A DNA stretch of 28,857 nt from JARRRD01 sp037381085 (GTDB lineage Bacteria > Nitrospirota > Thermodesulfovibrionia > Thermodesulfovibrionales > UBA6898): contig JARRRD010000047.1 of the NCBI GenBank assembly GCA_037381085.1, positions 1 through 28,857 on the forward strand. The letters are read 5' to 3'. This document shows, piece by piece, positions 16,384 through 23,274 of this stretch; within the stretch, counting starts at the first letter, position 1; each line of letters opens with the position of its first letter. A program made the position numbers and the translations under genes. The notes beneath the pieces were generated by a model that saw only the letters and a list, made by a program, of their open reading frames with translations, was not told the DNA's origin and ran no database searches.

Positions 16384-16399
16384 CACTATACTAATAGTG
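16384..16399 (-). terminator. Stem-loop spanning the mglA stop codon
   Basis: CACTAT and ATAGTG form a 6-bp stem with a 4-base loop. It is preceded on the minus strand by an A run and followed by TTT. The mglA stop lies inside the stem-loop. It could act as a weak transcription terminator for mglBA; the stem is A/T-rich, so confidence is low. Confidence 0.35.
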
Positions 16400-16978
16400 C
16401 TTTTTCAGCTCTGTCAGGACCTGTTTTGCGATATTCTTCAACGTTTCGAAAACACCCGTGCCCAGCACCGCAACGGCCTCGAAGCAGGCGATGTTGCCGG
16501 GGTTGAGAAGCCTGTTCATATTTTCCAGAGGGGCCACGTTTGGCAGGTCCCTCTTGTTAAACTGGATAGTAAAGGGGAGCTTTGAAAGATCATACCCCTG
16601 CTCGGCGAGGTTTATCTCAAGGTCATCGAGACTTTCCATGTTGGCATCCATCCTTTCCACCTGACTGTCGGCCACGAACACTACTCCGTCTACGCCCTTC
16701 AGGATGAGTTTCCTGCTGGCCGCGTAAAAGACCTGTCCCGGGACCGTGTACAGGTGGAACCTTACCCGGAAGCCCTTGATGTCGCCCAGCGCAAGAGGCA
16801 GAAAATCGAAAAAGAGGGTTCTCTCGGTCTCCGTGGCGAGGGAGATCAGTTTGCCTTTCTGTTCGGGGTTGGTTCTTCTGAAAATGTATTGTAAATTCGT
16901 TGTCTTTCCGCACAGTCCGGGACCGTAATAGACTATCTTGCAATTGATCTCACGGGAGGAGTAATTTATAAAGGACAC
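16391..16978 (-). CDS. mglA: Gliding/polarity GTPase MglA
   Basis: Ras-like GTPase that in Myxococcus and relatives marks the leading pole and directs type IV pili or gliding motors. Full length (195 aa) with the P-loop GPGLCGKTT (19-27), TVPGQ (78-82), the FYAASRK switch segment and NKRD (141-144). The C-terminus is complete (VLTELKKHY). The start is GTG 16978, giving the family N-terminus MSFINYSSREINCKIVYYG. It lies 12 bases after the MglB-like gene, the standard GTPase/GAP pair arrangement, so both are probably one transcript. Confidence 0.92.
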   Translation of the reverse strand: MSFINYSSREINCKIVYYGPGLCGKTTNLQYIFRRTNPEQKGKLISLATETERTLFFDFLPLALGDIKGFRVRFHLYTVPGQVFYAASRKLILKGVDGVVFVADSQVERMDANMESLDDLEINLAEQGYDLSKLPFTIQFNKRDLPNVAPLENMNRLLNPGNIACFEAVAVLGTGVFETLKNIAKQVLTELKKHY

Positions 16979-16990
16979 TTATGGCAGTAC

Positions 16991-17485
16991 CTACCTGAAA
17001 AGGTTATCGATGTCTTCATCACTGATTTCCGCAAACGGGGACTCATCCAGCTTGCCTTCGCTCTTTTCCTTCTCGGACTTGCTGCTTATTTCGTCGAACA
17101 TCTTCACCAGCGTTTCCGAGGCCTTCTTGACGCGCAGGCGGACCAGACCGAGGGACGACCGCTTGTCGAAGATTACGACGAGTATCACCCTGGTGCCGAT
17201 GAGGGAGATATGGATATTGTCCTTTTCGCCTTCGTGGAAAAGTATAGTGAATTCCTGCTCACCGAGCAGGCGTGCTATGCCGCCTGTAGCGGCGATATTA
17301 CCCGCCGTGAGCGAAGCCAGAGAAGTTGTATCCAGGTCGTGCGTTTCGCCCGCGGAGGCGATTAGCTGACCGTTCTTGTCGACAAGAAATACGACCTTTG
17401 CGTTCGTCTGCATGTAAAGTTTCTGGAGTTCATTGTCGATTTTGTTGAACTCCTCTTCGTACATGACAAGGTCGGAAGCACTCAT
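16991..17485 (-). CDS. mglB: Roadblock/LC7 protein MglB, GTPase-activating partner of MglA
   Basis: Roadblock/LC7-fold protein expected to stimulate GTP hydrolysis by MglA and define the lagging pole. The core runs from about residue 20 to 125 (VFLVDKNGQLIASAGETHDLDTTSLASL, then VILVVIFDKRSSLGLVRLRV). A charged C-terminal helix and an acidic tail follow (ISDEDIDNLFR). At 164 aa it matches MglB proteins. ATG 17485 has no good ribosome site directly upstream. A 7-codon reading frame with its own AAAGAGG site ends in a TGA overlapping this ATG, which suggests coupled translation. Confidence 0.88.
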   Translation of the reverse strand: MSASDLVMYEEEFNKIDNELQKLYMQTNAKVVFLVDKNGQLIASAGETHDLDTTSLASLTAGNIAATGGIARLLGEQEFTILFHEGEKDNIHISLIGTRVILVVIFDKRSSLGLVRLRVKKASETLVKMFDEISSKSEKEKSEGKLDESPFAEISDEDIDNLFR

Positions 17486-17505
17486 AACACTTTAAAAAAT
17501 ATCAC
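17482..17505 (-). CDS. Possible leader peptide coupled to mglB
   Basis: On the minus strand GTG at 17505 opens a 7-codon frame (MIFFKVL). Its stop codon shares bases with the mglB start (ATGA). A ribosome site AAAGAGG (17514-17520) lies 8 bases before the GTG, whereas mglB itself has no evident site at the usual distance. This geometry fits translational coupling or a regulatory mini-ORF. It may also be that the AAAGAGG is coincidental. No homology can be judged at this length. Confidence 0.35.
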   Translation of the reverse strand: MIFFKVL

Positions 17506-17601
17506 AATCGGTACCTCTTTAGCAATCATTTTTTATTCTTTATCAAGAATGGGAGTCTATGACATTTTTCTGTACTGTCCATGTGCCACCCGGGAAATTT
17601 G

Positions 17602-17708
17602 CCGGATGCCGCAAAATTGCGTGCATCTGGTTGTCGGAAAATGCCTCCTGACCCAGGGTCGACTTCGGGATGCCCGAGGCTGGTAAGCTTCGTCCGGCAG
17701 CGAGGCAT
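17602..17708. ncRNA. Strongly structured intergenic element, candidate leader RNA
   Basis: Two stable stem-loops lie side by side in the 451-base gap between mglB and yicC. The first pairs 17602-17614 with 17617-17630: 13 bp with one bulged T and one G-U pair. The second pairs ATGCCTCCTG (17641-17650) with CAG-C-GAGGCAT (17698-17708): 10 bp with one bulged C. Inside the second is a 7-bp hairpin (17663-17669 with 17673-17679) and the palindrome GACCCAGGGTC (17650-17660). On the minus strand the region would form part of the 5' leader of mglBA if transcription begins near 17741. I could not match it to a known riboswitch consensus. The rest of 17486-17936 shows no gene. Confidence 0.5.
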
Positions 17709-17747
17709 ATTGACCCTCCATGCCAAAGAGTGAGCAACGACCGTTCA

Positions 17748-17753
17748 ATTATA
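17748..17753 (-). promoter_or_regulatory. Candidate -10 box for mglBA leader transcript
   Basis: A perfect TATAAT lies on the minus strand here. The best -35 candidate, TTGCGA at 17769-17774, is at a short 15-base spacing, so the promoter is incomplete as seen. If used, the transcript would begin near 17741 and carry a structured leader of about 255 bases before mglB. Confidence 0.35.
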
Positions 17754-17897
17754 AGGTCCTAATGGAAGTCGCAAGTGCAAAGGGTTCCGGCGGTCGGTTT
17801 CTTCGTTTGTTTCTCCGCAATTGTTCGAGACTCAGGAAGAGGCCGATTTTTGGGTTTTTCTTCGGTAATTTGAAAAAGTTCGGATTTTTCTGCCAGT

Positions 17898-17926
17898 TTG
17901 ACTAATTTCTGCGAGTATTTTATAGT
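17898..17926 (+). promoter_or_regulatory. Strong sigma-70 promoter for yicC
   Basis: TTGACT (17898-17903) is followed by exactly 17 bases and then TATAGT (17921-17926); each hexamer matches consensus at five of six positions. Initiation about 7 bases on, near 17933, would leave only 3-5 untranslated bases before the yicC ATG at 17937. The transcript would therefore be nearly leaderless. Confidence 0.6.
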
Positions 17927-17936
17927 TAAATCTACC

Positions 17937-18785
17937 ATGGCACAGAGTATGACGGGATTCGGCAGTGCAGAGAAGGAGGGTTGCCGGGTCGAAATACGTT
18001 CCATAAACCACAGGTTCCTCGATATATACATGCGCGCCCCCGCGTTCCTTAACCAGCTGGAGATACCTTTCAGAAACATGCTAAAGGAACGTTTCTCCAG
18101 GGGCAAGTTCGACATATCAATAACCGTTTCGGCGCTTGCAGCCATCGACCTCAGCGTGGACAGCGCCTTTGTGAGAAAGATTTACGATGTGTTCAGGTCC
18201 CTGCAGGACGAGCTTTCGATCGACGGCCGGATCGACATTAATACACTAATGGGTCTTCACGGGATGTTTATGGAGACGAAACAGACAGTCGATATCAGCA
18301 AGGTCACGGACATCTTCAGGGAGGCGACGGAGGATCTGTACAGGATGCGGATCAGGGAGGGCGAGACCCTGGCTGACGAGCTGCGACCAATCGCCGAATC
18401 CCTCGGCGGAATGAACGAGAAGATCAGGGGCCTTGCCGGCAGGACGGTAGTGGACGCCAGGGAGAAATTCGTCGAGAGACTGCGGGTACTGCTTGAAGGG
18501 CAGGAGGTCGACCCTGCCAGGGTGCTTCAGGAGGCGGCGGCAATCGCCGCCAGACTTGACATTTCCGAGGAGATAACCCGGATTGAAAGTCATGTCGGAC
18601 AGTTTAAGGAAATACTCGTATCAGGTGATATAATAGGCAGAAAGCTGGATTTCATACTTCAGGAGCTCAACAGAGAGGTTAATACCATCGGTTCAAAGGC
18701 GTCCGATTACGAGATCTCCAGTACCACCGTGGATATGAAGACTGCTATCGAAAAGATGCGGGAGCAGGTGCAGAATATACAGTGA
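17937..18785 (+). CDS. yicC: YicC/YloC-family endoribonuclease
   Basis: Member of the YicC family; E. coli YicC is an endoribonuclease involved in RNA turnover. The protein opens MAQSMTGFGSAEKEG, matching the family N-terminus, and has VEIRSINHRFLDIYMRAP. It ends with the conserved C-terminal block GRKLDFILQELNREVNTIGSKASD. Length (282 aa) is normal. Start ATG 17937 is chosen for this N-terminal match; the frame extends upstream to a TTG at 17898, but that lies in the promoter. No ribosome site precedes the ATG, consistent with near-leaderless expression. It heads the conserved run yicC-remA-gmk-rpoZ-coaBC. Confidence 0.9.
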   Translation: MAQSMTGFGSAEKEGCRVEIRSINHRFLDIYMRAPAFLNQLEIPFRNMLKERFSRGKFDISITVSALAAIDLSVDSAFVRKIYDVFRSLQDELSIDGRIDINTLMGLHGMFMETKQTVDISKVTDIFREATEDLYRMRIREGETLADELRPIAESLGGMNEKIRGLAGRTVVDAREKFVERLRVLLEGQEVDPARVLQEAAAIAARLDISEEITRIESHVGQFKEILVSGDIIGRKLDFILQELNREVNTIGSKASDYEISSTTVDMKTAIEKMREQVQNIQ

Positions 18786-18830
18786 AAAGAGGAGATTTGC
18801 CGGCAAATACCTGCATGCAAAGGAGAACAC

Positions 18831-19112
18831 ATGAAGAAGGGTGAACTTGGCGCGGTACTTGTTAATATAGGATTCGGCAATGTGGTGGCGGCCTCAAAGG
18901 TTGTCGCTATTGTGACGCCGGGCTCTGCTCCTATCAAGCGTATGCGCGAGGAGTCGAAGAAGGAAGGCAGGCTCGTCGACGCGACACAGGGAAGACGCAC
19001 GCGGTCCATCATAATAACCGACAGCAATCACATCATCCTTTCGGCCCTGCAGGCGGAGACGATCACGCAGCGATTCATGGAAGGAAAGGGCGTCCTTGCC
19101 GGGGAAGACTGA
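18831..19112 (+). CDS. remA: RemA-family (DUF370) regulator
   Basis: Small protein of the RemA/DUF370 family. In Bacillus RemA is a DNA-binding activator of biofilm matrix genes; in other phyla the role is less clear. The whole family pattern is visible: LVNIGFGNVVAASKVVAIVTPGSAPIKRM, LVDATQGRRTRSIIITDSNHIILSAL, and ETITQRF. At 93 aa it is complete. The start is ATG 18831, preceded by AAAGGAG. It sits between yicC and gmk, its usual place in several phyla, and overlaps the gmk frame by 17 bases. Confidence 0.88.
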   Translation: MKKGELGAVLVNIGFGNVVAASKVVAIVTPGSAPIKRMREESKKEGRLVDATQGRRTRSIIITDSNHIILSALQAETITQRFMEGKGVLAGED

Positions 19113-19713
19113 GGGGACGATGTTTATCATCTCCGCGCCTTCCGGTGCGGGGAAGACGACCCTGTGCAACAGGATAGTACGCAAGGTGCCCGATCTCAGA
19201 CAGTCCGTTTCCTTCACGACACGACAGCCCAGGCGGGGGGAGGTCAATGATCGCGACTATACCTTCATCTCCGAACCTGAATTCAGAAGTATGGCCGGAG
19301 CAGGCGACTTCGTGGAATGGGCCGTTGTACACGGCAATTTTTACGGTACGTCCCGACGGAGGCTCGAAGGCATCCTGCAGGACGGCTTCGATGTGCTGCT
19401 CGACATAGATACCCAGGGCGCAAGACAGGTCAGAGATTCCTGTTCAGGCGGTGCCTATGTCTTCATACTGCCGCCTTCGATGGAAGCTCTGAGGGGACGG
19501 CTTGAAAAACGCGGGAGCAATACGCGGGCGGACATGGAAAGGCGGCTGGCACGCGCCGTGGAGGAAATAAGAGACTATAGCATGTTCGATTATGTTATAG
19601 TGAATGACGTATTGAAAGATGCGGTGAGAAGTCTCGAATCCGTTATAACCGCCGAGAGACTGAAGAGCGGGCGGGTGGATAAGGTCTGGCTTGAGAAAAA
19701 TTTTTTAGGGTAG
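19096..19713 (+). CDS. gmk: Guanylate kinase
   Basis: Phosphorylates GMP to GDP with ATP, an essential nucleotide step. It shows the P-loop APSGAGKTTLC, the GMP-binding segment SVSFTTRQPRRGEVNDRDYTF, GDFVEWAVVHGNFYGT and LDIDTQGARQV. The lid region follows (RLEKRGSNTRADMERRL). The start is uncertain. TTG 19096 has GGAAAGG upstream and gives an N-terminus (..EGTMFIISAPSG) that aligns with E. coli AQGTLYIVSAPSG. ATG 19120 would begin right at the first strand. I favour TTG. It overlaps remA by 17 bases, and rpoZ starts 9 bases after the stop. Confidence 0.92.
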   Translation: MPGKTEGTMFIISAPSGAGKTTLCNRIVRKVPDLRQSVSFTTRQPRRGEVNDRDYTFISEPEFRSMAGAGDFVEWAVVHGNFYGTSRRRLEGILQDGFDVLLDIDTQGARQVRDSCSGGAYVFILPPSMEALRGRLEKRGSNTRADMERRLARAVEEIRDYSMFDYVIVNDVLKDAVRSLESVITAERLKSGRVDKVWLEKNFLG

Positions 19714-19722
19714 GAGGAGTCA

Positions 19723-20139
19723 ATGGATATTATTTCGCTGCCGGTTGAATACAGGAAAAGTAACGTCGACGGAAAATACAGGCTTGTCGTTATCGCCGCG
19801 CAGAGGGCGAAGGACCTGTCGCTGGGGGCGGAACCCAAGATCAGGACCAAGTCGAAAAAGGTGACGTCCATAGCAATCGAAGAAGCTGTGAGCGGCGCCC
19901 TTGAGTTCCTTACGGGTGACGAGGCCGTTGCGGCCAGGGAACAGGCCGGCAAGTTTGACTACAGAAAACTTCTGGAGGACAGGAGGAGACTGGCTGCGGG
20001 CGAAGACCTCAGCGAACTGGAAAAAGATCTGAAGGTCTACCTTCACGAACGGGAGTCCATGGACAAGAAGGCGTTTGACGAACTCTTTGCGGAAAAGAGA
20101 GAGGCAGAAGCCGAAGGGGCCGAAGATACTGAAGAGTAA
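19723..20139 (+). CDS. rpoZ: RNA polymerase omega subunit, with long C-terminal extension
   Basis: The omega subunit helps assemble and stabilise RNA polymerase. The core (about residues 5-70) shows YRLVVIAAQRAKDLSLGAE, KKVTSIAIEEAVSGAL, and the gmk-rpoZ-coaBC context. Omega is usually about 70-90 aa. Here an extra ~65 residues follow, helical and highly charged (LEDRRRLAAGEDLSELEKDLKVYLHERES...EAEGAEDTEE), without a recognised fold. ATG 19723 has GTAGGAGG upstream. The 3' end overlaps the coaBC frame. Confidence 0.85.
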   Translation: MDIISLPVEYRKSNVDGKYRLVVIAAQRAKDLSLGAEPKIRTKSKKVTSIAIEEAVSGALEFLTGDEAVAAREQAGKFDYRKLLEDRRRLAAGEDLSELEKDLKVYLHERESMDKKAFDELFAEKREAEAEGAEDTEE

Positions 20140-21301
20140 ATCCATACTCCTGGGCGTTTCGGGAAGTGTGGCTGCTCACAAATCAATTGACCTTACCAGA
20201 AGATTGAGGGATGAAGGTGCTTCCGTCACGGCTGTGATGACCGAAGCGTCACGTTACTTTGTTACACCGCTTTCCCTGCAGGTGGCTTCAGGCAACAAGG
20301 TCTATACTTCGCTGTTCGAAGAGCCAATGGCTCACATAGATCTGTCTGCCAGGGCAGACCTCATGGTTATTGCGCCGGCAACAGCAAATATCATTGCGAA
20401 GTTCGCCAATGGGATTGCCGACGACCTTCTGAGCACATGCCTGCTTTCCTTCGGCGGCAGGATAGTCATAGCTCCGGCCATGAACTGGAGGATGTACGAT
20501 AACCGCTTCTTCCGGGAAAACCTCGAGAGGGTCATTTCTTCCGGCGTAGTGCAGGTGGGGCCTGGGAAGGGTGATCTTGCCTGCGGAGAGGAGGGTGCGG
20601 GGAGAATGGCCGAGGTGCCGGATATCGTGGAGGCAATAAGGGCGGGGCTGTCGGGAAAGGACCTCGCGGGAGAAAAGATCGTTGTGACGGCGGGGCCGAC
20701 GAGGGAATATCTCGATCCCGTGCGCTTTATTTCCAACAGGTCTTCCGGAAAAATGGGGTTTGCCGTCGCAAAGGCGGCAAGGGACAGAGGGGCCGCGGTC
20801 ACCCTGATAAGCGGGCCGTCGGCGCTGAGGAAACCCGGGGGGCTTAAGGTTGTCCGCGTGGAGACCGGGGAGGAGATGATGAAGGCGGTGAAAGAGGAGA
20901 TAGGGCGGGGGGCCGGCGTGCTTGTCATGGCCGCCGCGGTGGCTGATTTTTCTCCTGTCGCCAAAGCCGAGGTCAAGATTGAAAAGACCCGCGAGATGAC
21001 CCTTCAACTGCGTATGACCGATGACATAATAGCCGCTGCCGCGCGGATGGAAAAGAGGCCTTTCATTGTGGGGTTTGCCGCCGAAACAGGAAGAAACATC
21101 GAAAGGGCCAGAGAGAAGATGCGTAGCAAGACCATGGATATGGTGGTTTTCAATGACGTTACCGAACCCGGGGCGGGCTTTGATGTCGACACCAACAGCG
21201 CGGTAATTATAGACCGGCACGGGGAGAAAGTCCTTGGTTTGATGAGCAAGGATTTAGTTGCCGGGGCCATACTGGACAGGCTTGTAGAAATCAAGGCTTG
21301 A
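20075..21301 (+). CDS. coaBC: Bifunctional phosphopantothenoylcysteine decarboxylase/synthase
   Basis: Performs two steps of coenzyme A synthesis. The N-terminal CoaC flavoprotein half shows SILLGVSGSVAAHK, the catalytic His in PMAHIDLSARADLMVIAPATAN, and the PAMNWRMY motif. The active-site Cys is in GDLACGEEGAGRM. The CoaB half has VTAGPTREYLDPVRFISNRSSGKMG and AAAVADFSPV. The start is unclear. TTG 20075 lies 65 bases inside rpoZ and adds about 20 basic residues; TTG 20087 is also in frame. The family N-terminus would fit a CTG at 20129 better. No ATG or GTG lies nearby in frame. Enzyme assignment is secure. Confidence 0.9.
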   Translation: MTNSLRKRERQKPKGPKILKSKSILLGVSGSVAAHKSIDLTRRLRDEGASVTAVMTEASRYFVTPLSLQVASGNKVYTSLFEEPMAHIDLSARADLMVIAPATANIIAKFANGIADDLLSTCLLSFGGRIVIAPAMNWRMYDNRFFRENLERVISSGVVQVGPGKGDLACGEEGAGRMAEVPDIVEAIRAGLSGKDLAGEKIVVTAGPTREYLDPVRFISNRSSGKMGFAVAKAARDRGAAVTLISGPSALRKPGGLKVVRVETGEEMMKAVKEEIGRGAGVLVMAAAVADFSPVAKAEVKIEKTREMTLQLRMTDDIIAAAARMEKRPFIVGFAAETGRNIERAREKMRSKTMDMVVFNDVTEPGAGFDVDTNSAVIIDRHGEKVLGLMSKDLVAGAILDRLVEIKA

Positions 21302-21339
21302 CTTTATCAGGCCGTTTTGATAAAAAAAGTAGCAAGATT

Positions 21340-22455
21340 ATGCCTTTAAAAGAGATCGAGAAACTAAGGGAAAAGGTCGAGAAGGACCCCAATTCCAAAC
21401 TTTTTGTTCCTCTTGCCGAGGAATACAGAAAGGAAGGAATGCTCGATGAGGCGATACAGGTACTTCTCACCGGCATCGAAAGACAGCCGGGATATATGAG
21501 TGCCCGCGTGTCGCTGGGGAAGATTTACCTCGAAAAGGGGATGCGCGACGAAGCCCGGGCCGAGTTCGAGAATGTTATTAAATCCATTCCCGACAACCTC
21601 TATGCCCACAAGAAACTCGCCGAGATATATCGGGACTCGGGCGAGAAAGAACTTGCGGTCCAGTCATACAGGACGATTCTGAGACTGAATTCGATGGACG
21701 AAGACGCCCTGGCCAGTCTGCAGGACATTGAGGCGGCAGGTTCTCCGAAGGAGGCGCCGGAGGAGAATGCGGGCGGCGAGGCTCCCCGGGAAGAGAATGT
21801 TCTGGAAGGGCACATCTATGAGTCACATTCTGAAGAAAGTCCGTCCGCAGATTCCGGGTTTCAGGACGTTGATGCCGGATCACCTGAGCCGGCTCATGAG
21901 GAGTTGAATGCCTTCAAGGAGTCGCTTTTCGGCAACGGCAATGCGGAAGGCGGCGTCACTGAAGAGGCCGCAGCCGAAGAGGCCCCGCAGGGAGCTGAAG
22001 CTGAGGATTCCGCTTCCAGCGCCTGGGAAGACGCCGCCGGCGAACTTTCCGTGGGCACCCCGGTCGAAGACGAAGCAGTAGAGATAGAAGAAATTCCGCA
22101 GGGAGACGAAGAGGTTGTCCCGGAAGAAATCTCTGATGGTGCAGATATCGCTGCTGCGGATGTATATGTGGCGGAAACTGCCGGGGAAGGCGGAGAAGGT
22201 GCCGGGGGGTTACATCCGGTCAGCATCGAAGATGCGGACCGAAAGGTATCTGAAGGGGACTACGGAGAAGCTGTCCGAATATACAGAAAGGTTCTTTCTG
22301 AAAATCCCGATGACAGGAGGGCCATACAGCGACTGAAAGAGCTCAGAGGCCTTCTCAAGATGCTGGGCAAGGACAATGAGGAACTGATAGACCGGCTGAA
22401 TGGTTTTCTGGAAGGGATACAGAAAAGACACGATGAATTTCTCGGACGTACTTAG
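21340..22455 (+). CDS. TPR protein with acidic low-complexity linker
   Basis: Probably a protein-protein interaction scaffold. Three tetratricopeptide repeats are visible near the N-terminus: SKLFVPLAEEYRKEGMLDEA, then SARVSLGKIYLEKGMRDEA, then AHKKLAEIYRDSGEKELA. A run of about 175 residues, very rich in Glu, Ala and Gly, follows, then one more repeat-like unit (GDYGEAVRIYRKVLSENPDD) and a helical tail. No signal peptide is seen. ATG 21340 (MPLKEIEKL) is preferred over an in-frame TTG at 21298 that overlaps the coaBC stop. The downstream roadblock gene starts inside its 3' end, suggesting that the two products work together. Confidence 0.8.
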   Translation: MPLKEIEKLREKVEKDPNSKLFVPLAEEYRKEGMLDEAIQVLLTGIERQPGYMSARVSLGKIYLEKGMRDEARAEFENVIKSIPDNLYAHKKLAEIYRDSGEKELAVQSYRTILRLNSMDEDALASLQDIEAAGSPKEAPEENAGGEAPREENVLEGHIYESHSEESPSADSGFQDVDAGSPEPAHEELNAFKESLFGNGNAEGGVTEEAAAEEAPQGAEAEDSASSAWEDAAGELSVGTPVEDEAVEIEEIPQGDEEVVPEEISDGADIAAADVYVAETAGEGGEGAGGLHPVSIEDADRKVSEGDYGEAVRIYRKVLSENPDDRRAIQRLKELRGLLKMLGKDNEELIDRLNGFLEGIQKRHDEFLGRT

Positions 22456-22789
22456 GGAGACCGTAGAGCGGGTAGACGGGGCCGTCTCGGCTATGATTAT
22501 CGCAGCCGACGGAATCCCCGTTCAGGAATATGTTTCGGAGAAACTGATAGACCTTACGGGTCTCGGCGCCGAGGCTTCGGCCATGATCAGGGACATCAGC
22601 CTGGCATCCGAGAATCTCGGCCTCGGGGAGGCAAGAGAGTTTTCCATCATATCCGATACGTGCGGCATTATCATGAGAAAGATAAACGCCGAATATTATC
22701 TGGCCCTGGTGATTAAGCCCGATGGCAATTACGGGAAGGGCCGTTTCATACTTAAATCCGCAATTCCTAAACTTGAAGATGAATTTTAG
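22433..22789 (+). CDS. Roadblock/LC7 domain protein
   Basis: Single roadblock/LC7 domain of about 118 aa: VERVDGAVSAMIIAADGIPVQEYV, then LGAEASAMIRDISLASENLGLGEAREFSII, then YYLALVIKPDGNYGKGRFIL. This fold occurs in MglB-type GTPase-activating and scaffold proteins. ATG 22433 lies 23 bases before the TPR gene stop; an ATG at 22400 would add 11 residues within the TPR gene. It is far from both MglA genes, and which GTPase, if any, it serves cannot be told from the sequence. Confidence 0.82.
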   Translation: MNFSDVLRETVERVDGAVSAMIIAADGIPVQEYVSEKLIDLTGLGAEASAMIRDISLASENLGLGEAREFSIISDTCGIIMRKINAEYYLALVIKPDGNYGKGRFILKSAIPKLEDEF

Positions 22790-22792
22790 AAG

Positions 22793-22831
22793 GCCGTCAG
22801 ACCGCCTGTCTGTAATGCAGGGCGGAACGGC
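22793..22831 (+). repeat. Two-tier stem-loop before aroQ
   Basis: GCCGT (22793-22797) pairs with ACGGC (22827-22831). Inside it CCGCCTG (22802-22808) pairs with CAGGGCGG (22818-22825) with one bulged G. No T run follows, so it is not a typical terminator. It fills most of the short gap between the roadblock gene and aroQ and may slow polymerase, stabilise mRNA ends or affect aroQ translation. Confidence 0.45.
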
Positions 22832-22845
22832 TGTCCGGCATTAAC

Positions 22846-23274
22846 ATGAGAATTCTTGTCATTCACGGACCCAATCTGAACCTCCTTGGTACCCGGGAAA
22901 AGGGTATATACGGCGAGATTTCTTTGGAGACGCTGAACGGCCGGATACGTGCGCTTTGCGCCGAACTTTCCGCTGAGGTCGACATCGTGCAGTCGAACGG
23001 GGAGGGCCGGATCGTGGATGCGATCCAGGAAAATGCCTATGATGTCCTGATCATAAACCCGGCAGCCTACACTCACACAAGCGTGGCGATAAGAGACGCT
23101 ATTGCTGCGGTGGGAAAGCCGTCGATCGAGGTCCATATCTCCAACATCTATAAGCGTGAAAAATTCAGGCACAGATCATTCATATCCGCAGTTGCCACCG
23201 GACAGATCAGCGGGCTCGGTACGGAAGGATATCTCCTTGCCGTGAGGGCTGCCGTAAAGATCGCCGGGAAATGA
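22846..23274 (+). CDS. aroQ: Type II 3-dehydroquinate dehydratase
   Basis: Third step of the shikimate pathway: dehydrates 3-dehydroquinate to 3-dehydroshikimate. The protein is 142 aa, typical for type II. It has HGPNLNLLGTRE with R17 and catalytic Tyr22 (IYGEI), QSNGEGRIVDAI, NPAAYTHTSVAIRDAI with N71, and EVHISNIYKRE with H97. The usual His in the SNHEG segment is Gly here, a position that varies in the family. The start is ATG 22846. Its stop overlaps the next start by 4 bases (ATGA). Confidence 0.94.
   Translation: MRILVIHGPNLNLLGTREKGIYGEISLETLNGRIRALCAELSAEVDIVQSNGEGRIVDAIQENAYDVLIINPAAYTHTSVAIRDAIAAVGKPSIEVHISNIYKREKFRHRSFISAVATGQISGLGTEGYLLAVRAAVKIAGK

Noticed and set aside
17525..17550. 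Inverted repeat ATTCTT-TATC-AAGAAT upstream of mglB as a terminator
   Set aside because: A/T-only-strength stem; on the plus strand no T run follows, and on the minus strand it is followed by A rather than T.
20288..21220. A 310-codon open frame on the minus strand across coaBC
   Set aside because: Antisense to an unmistakable coaBC; the translation is rich in His, Pro and Arg with no domain, typical of a shadow frame.
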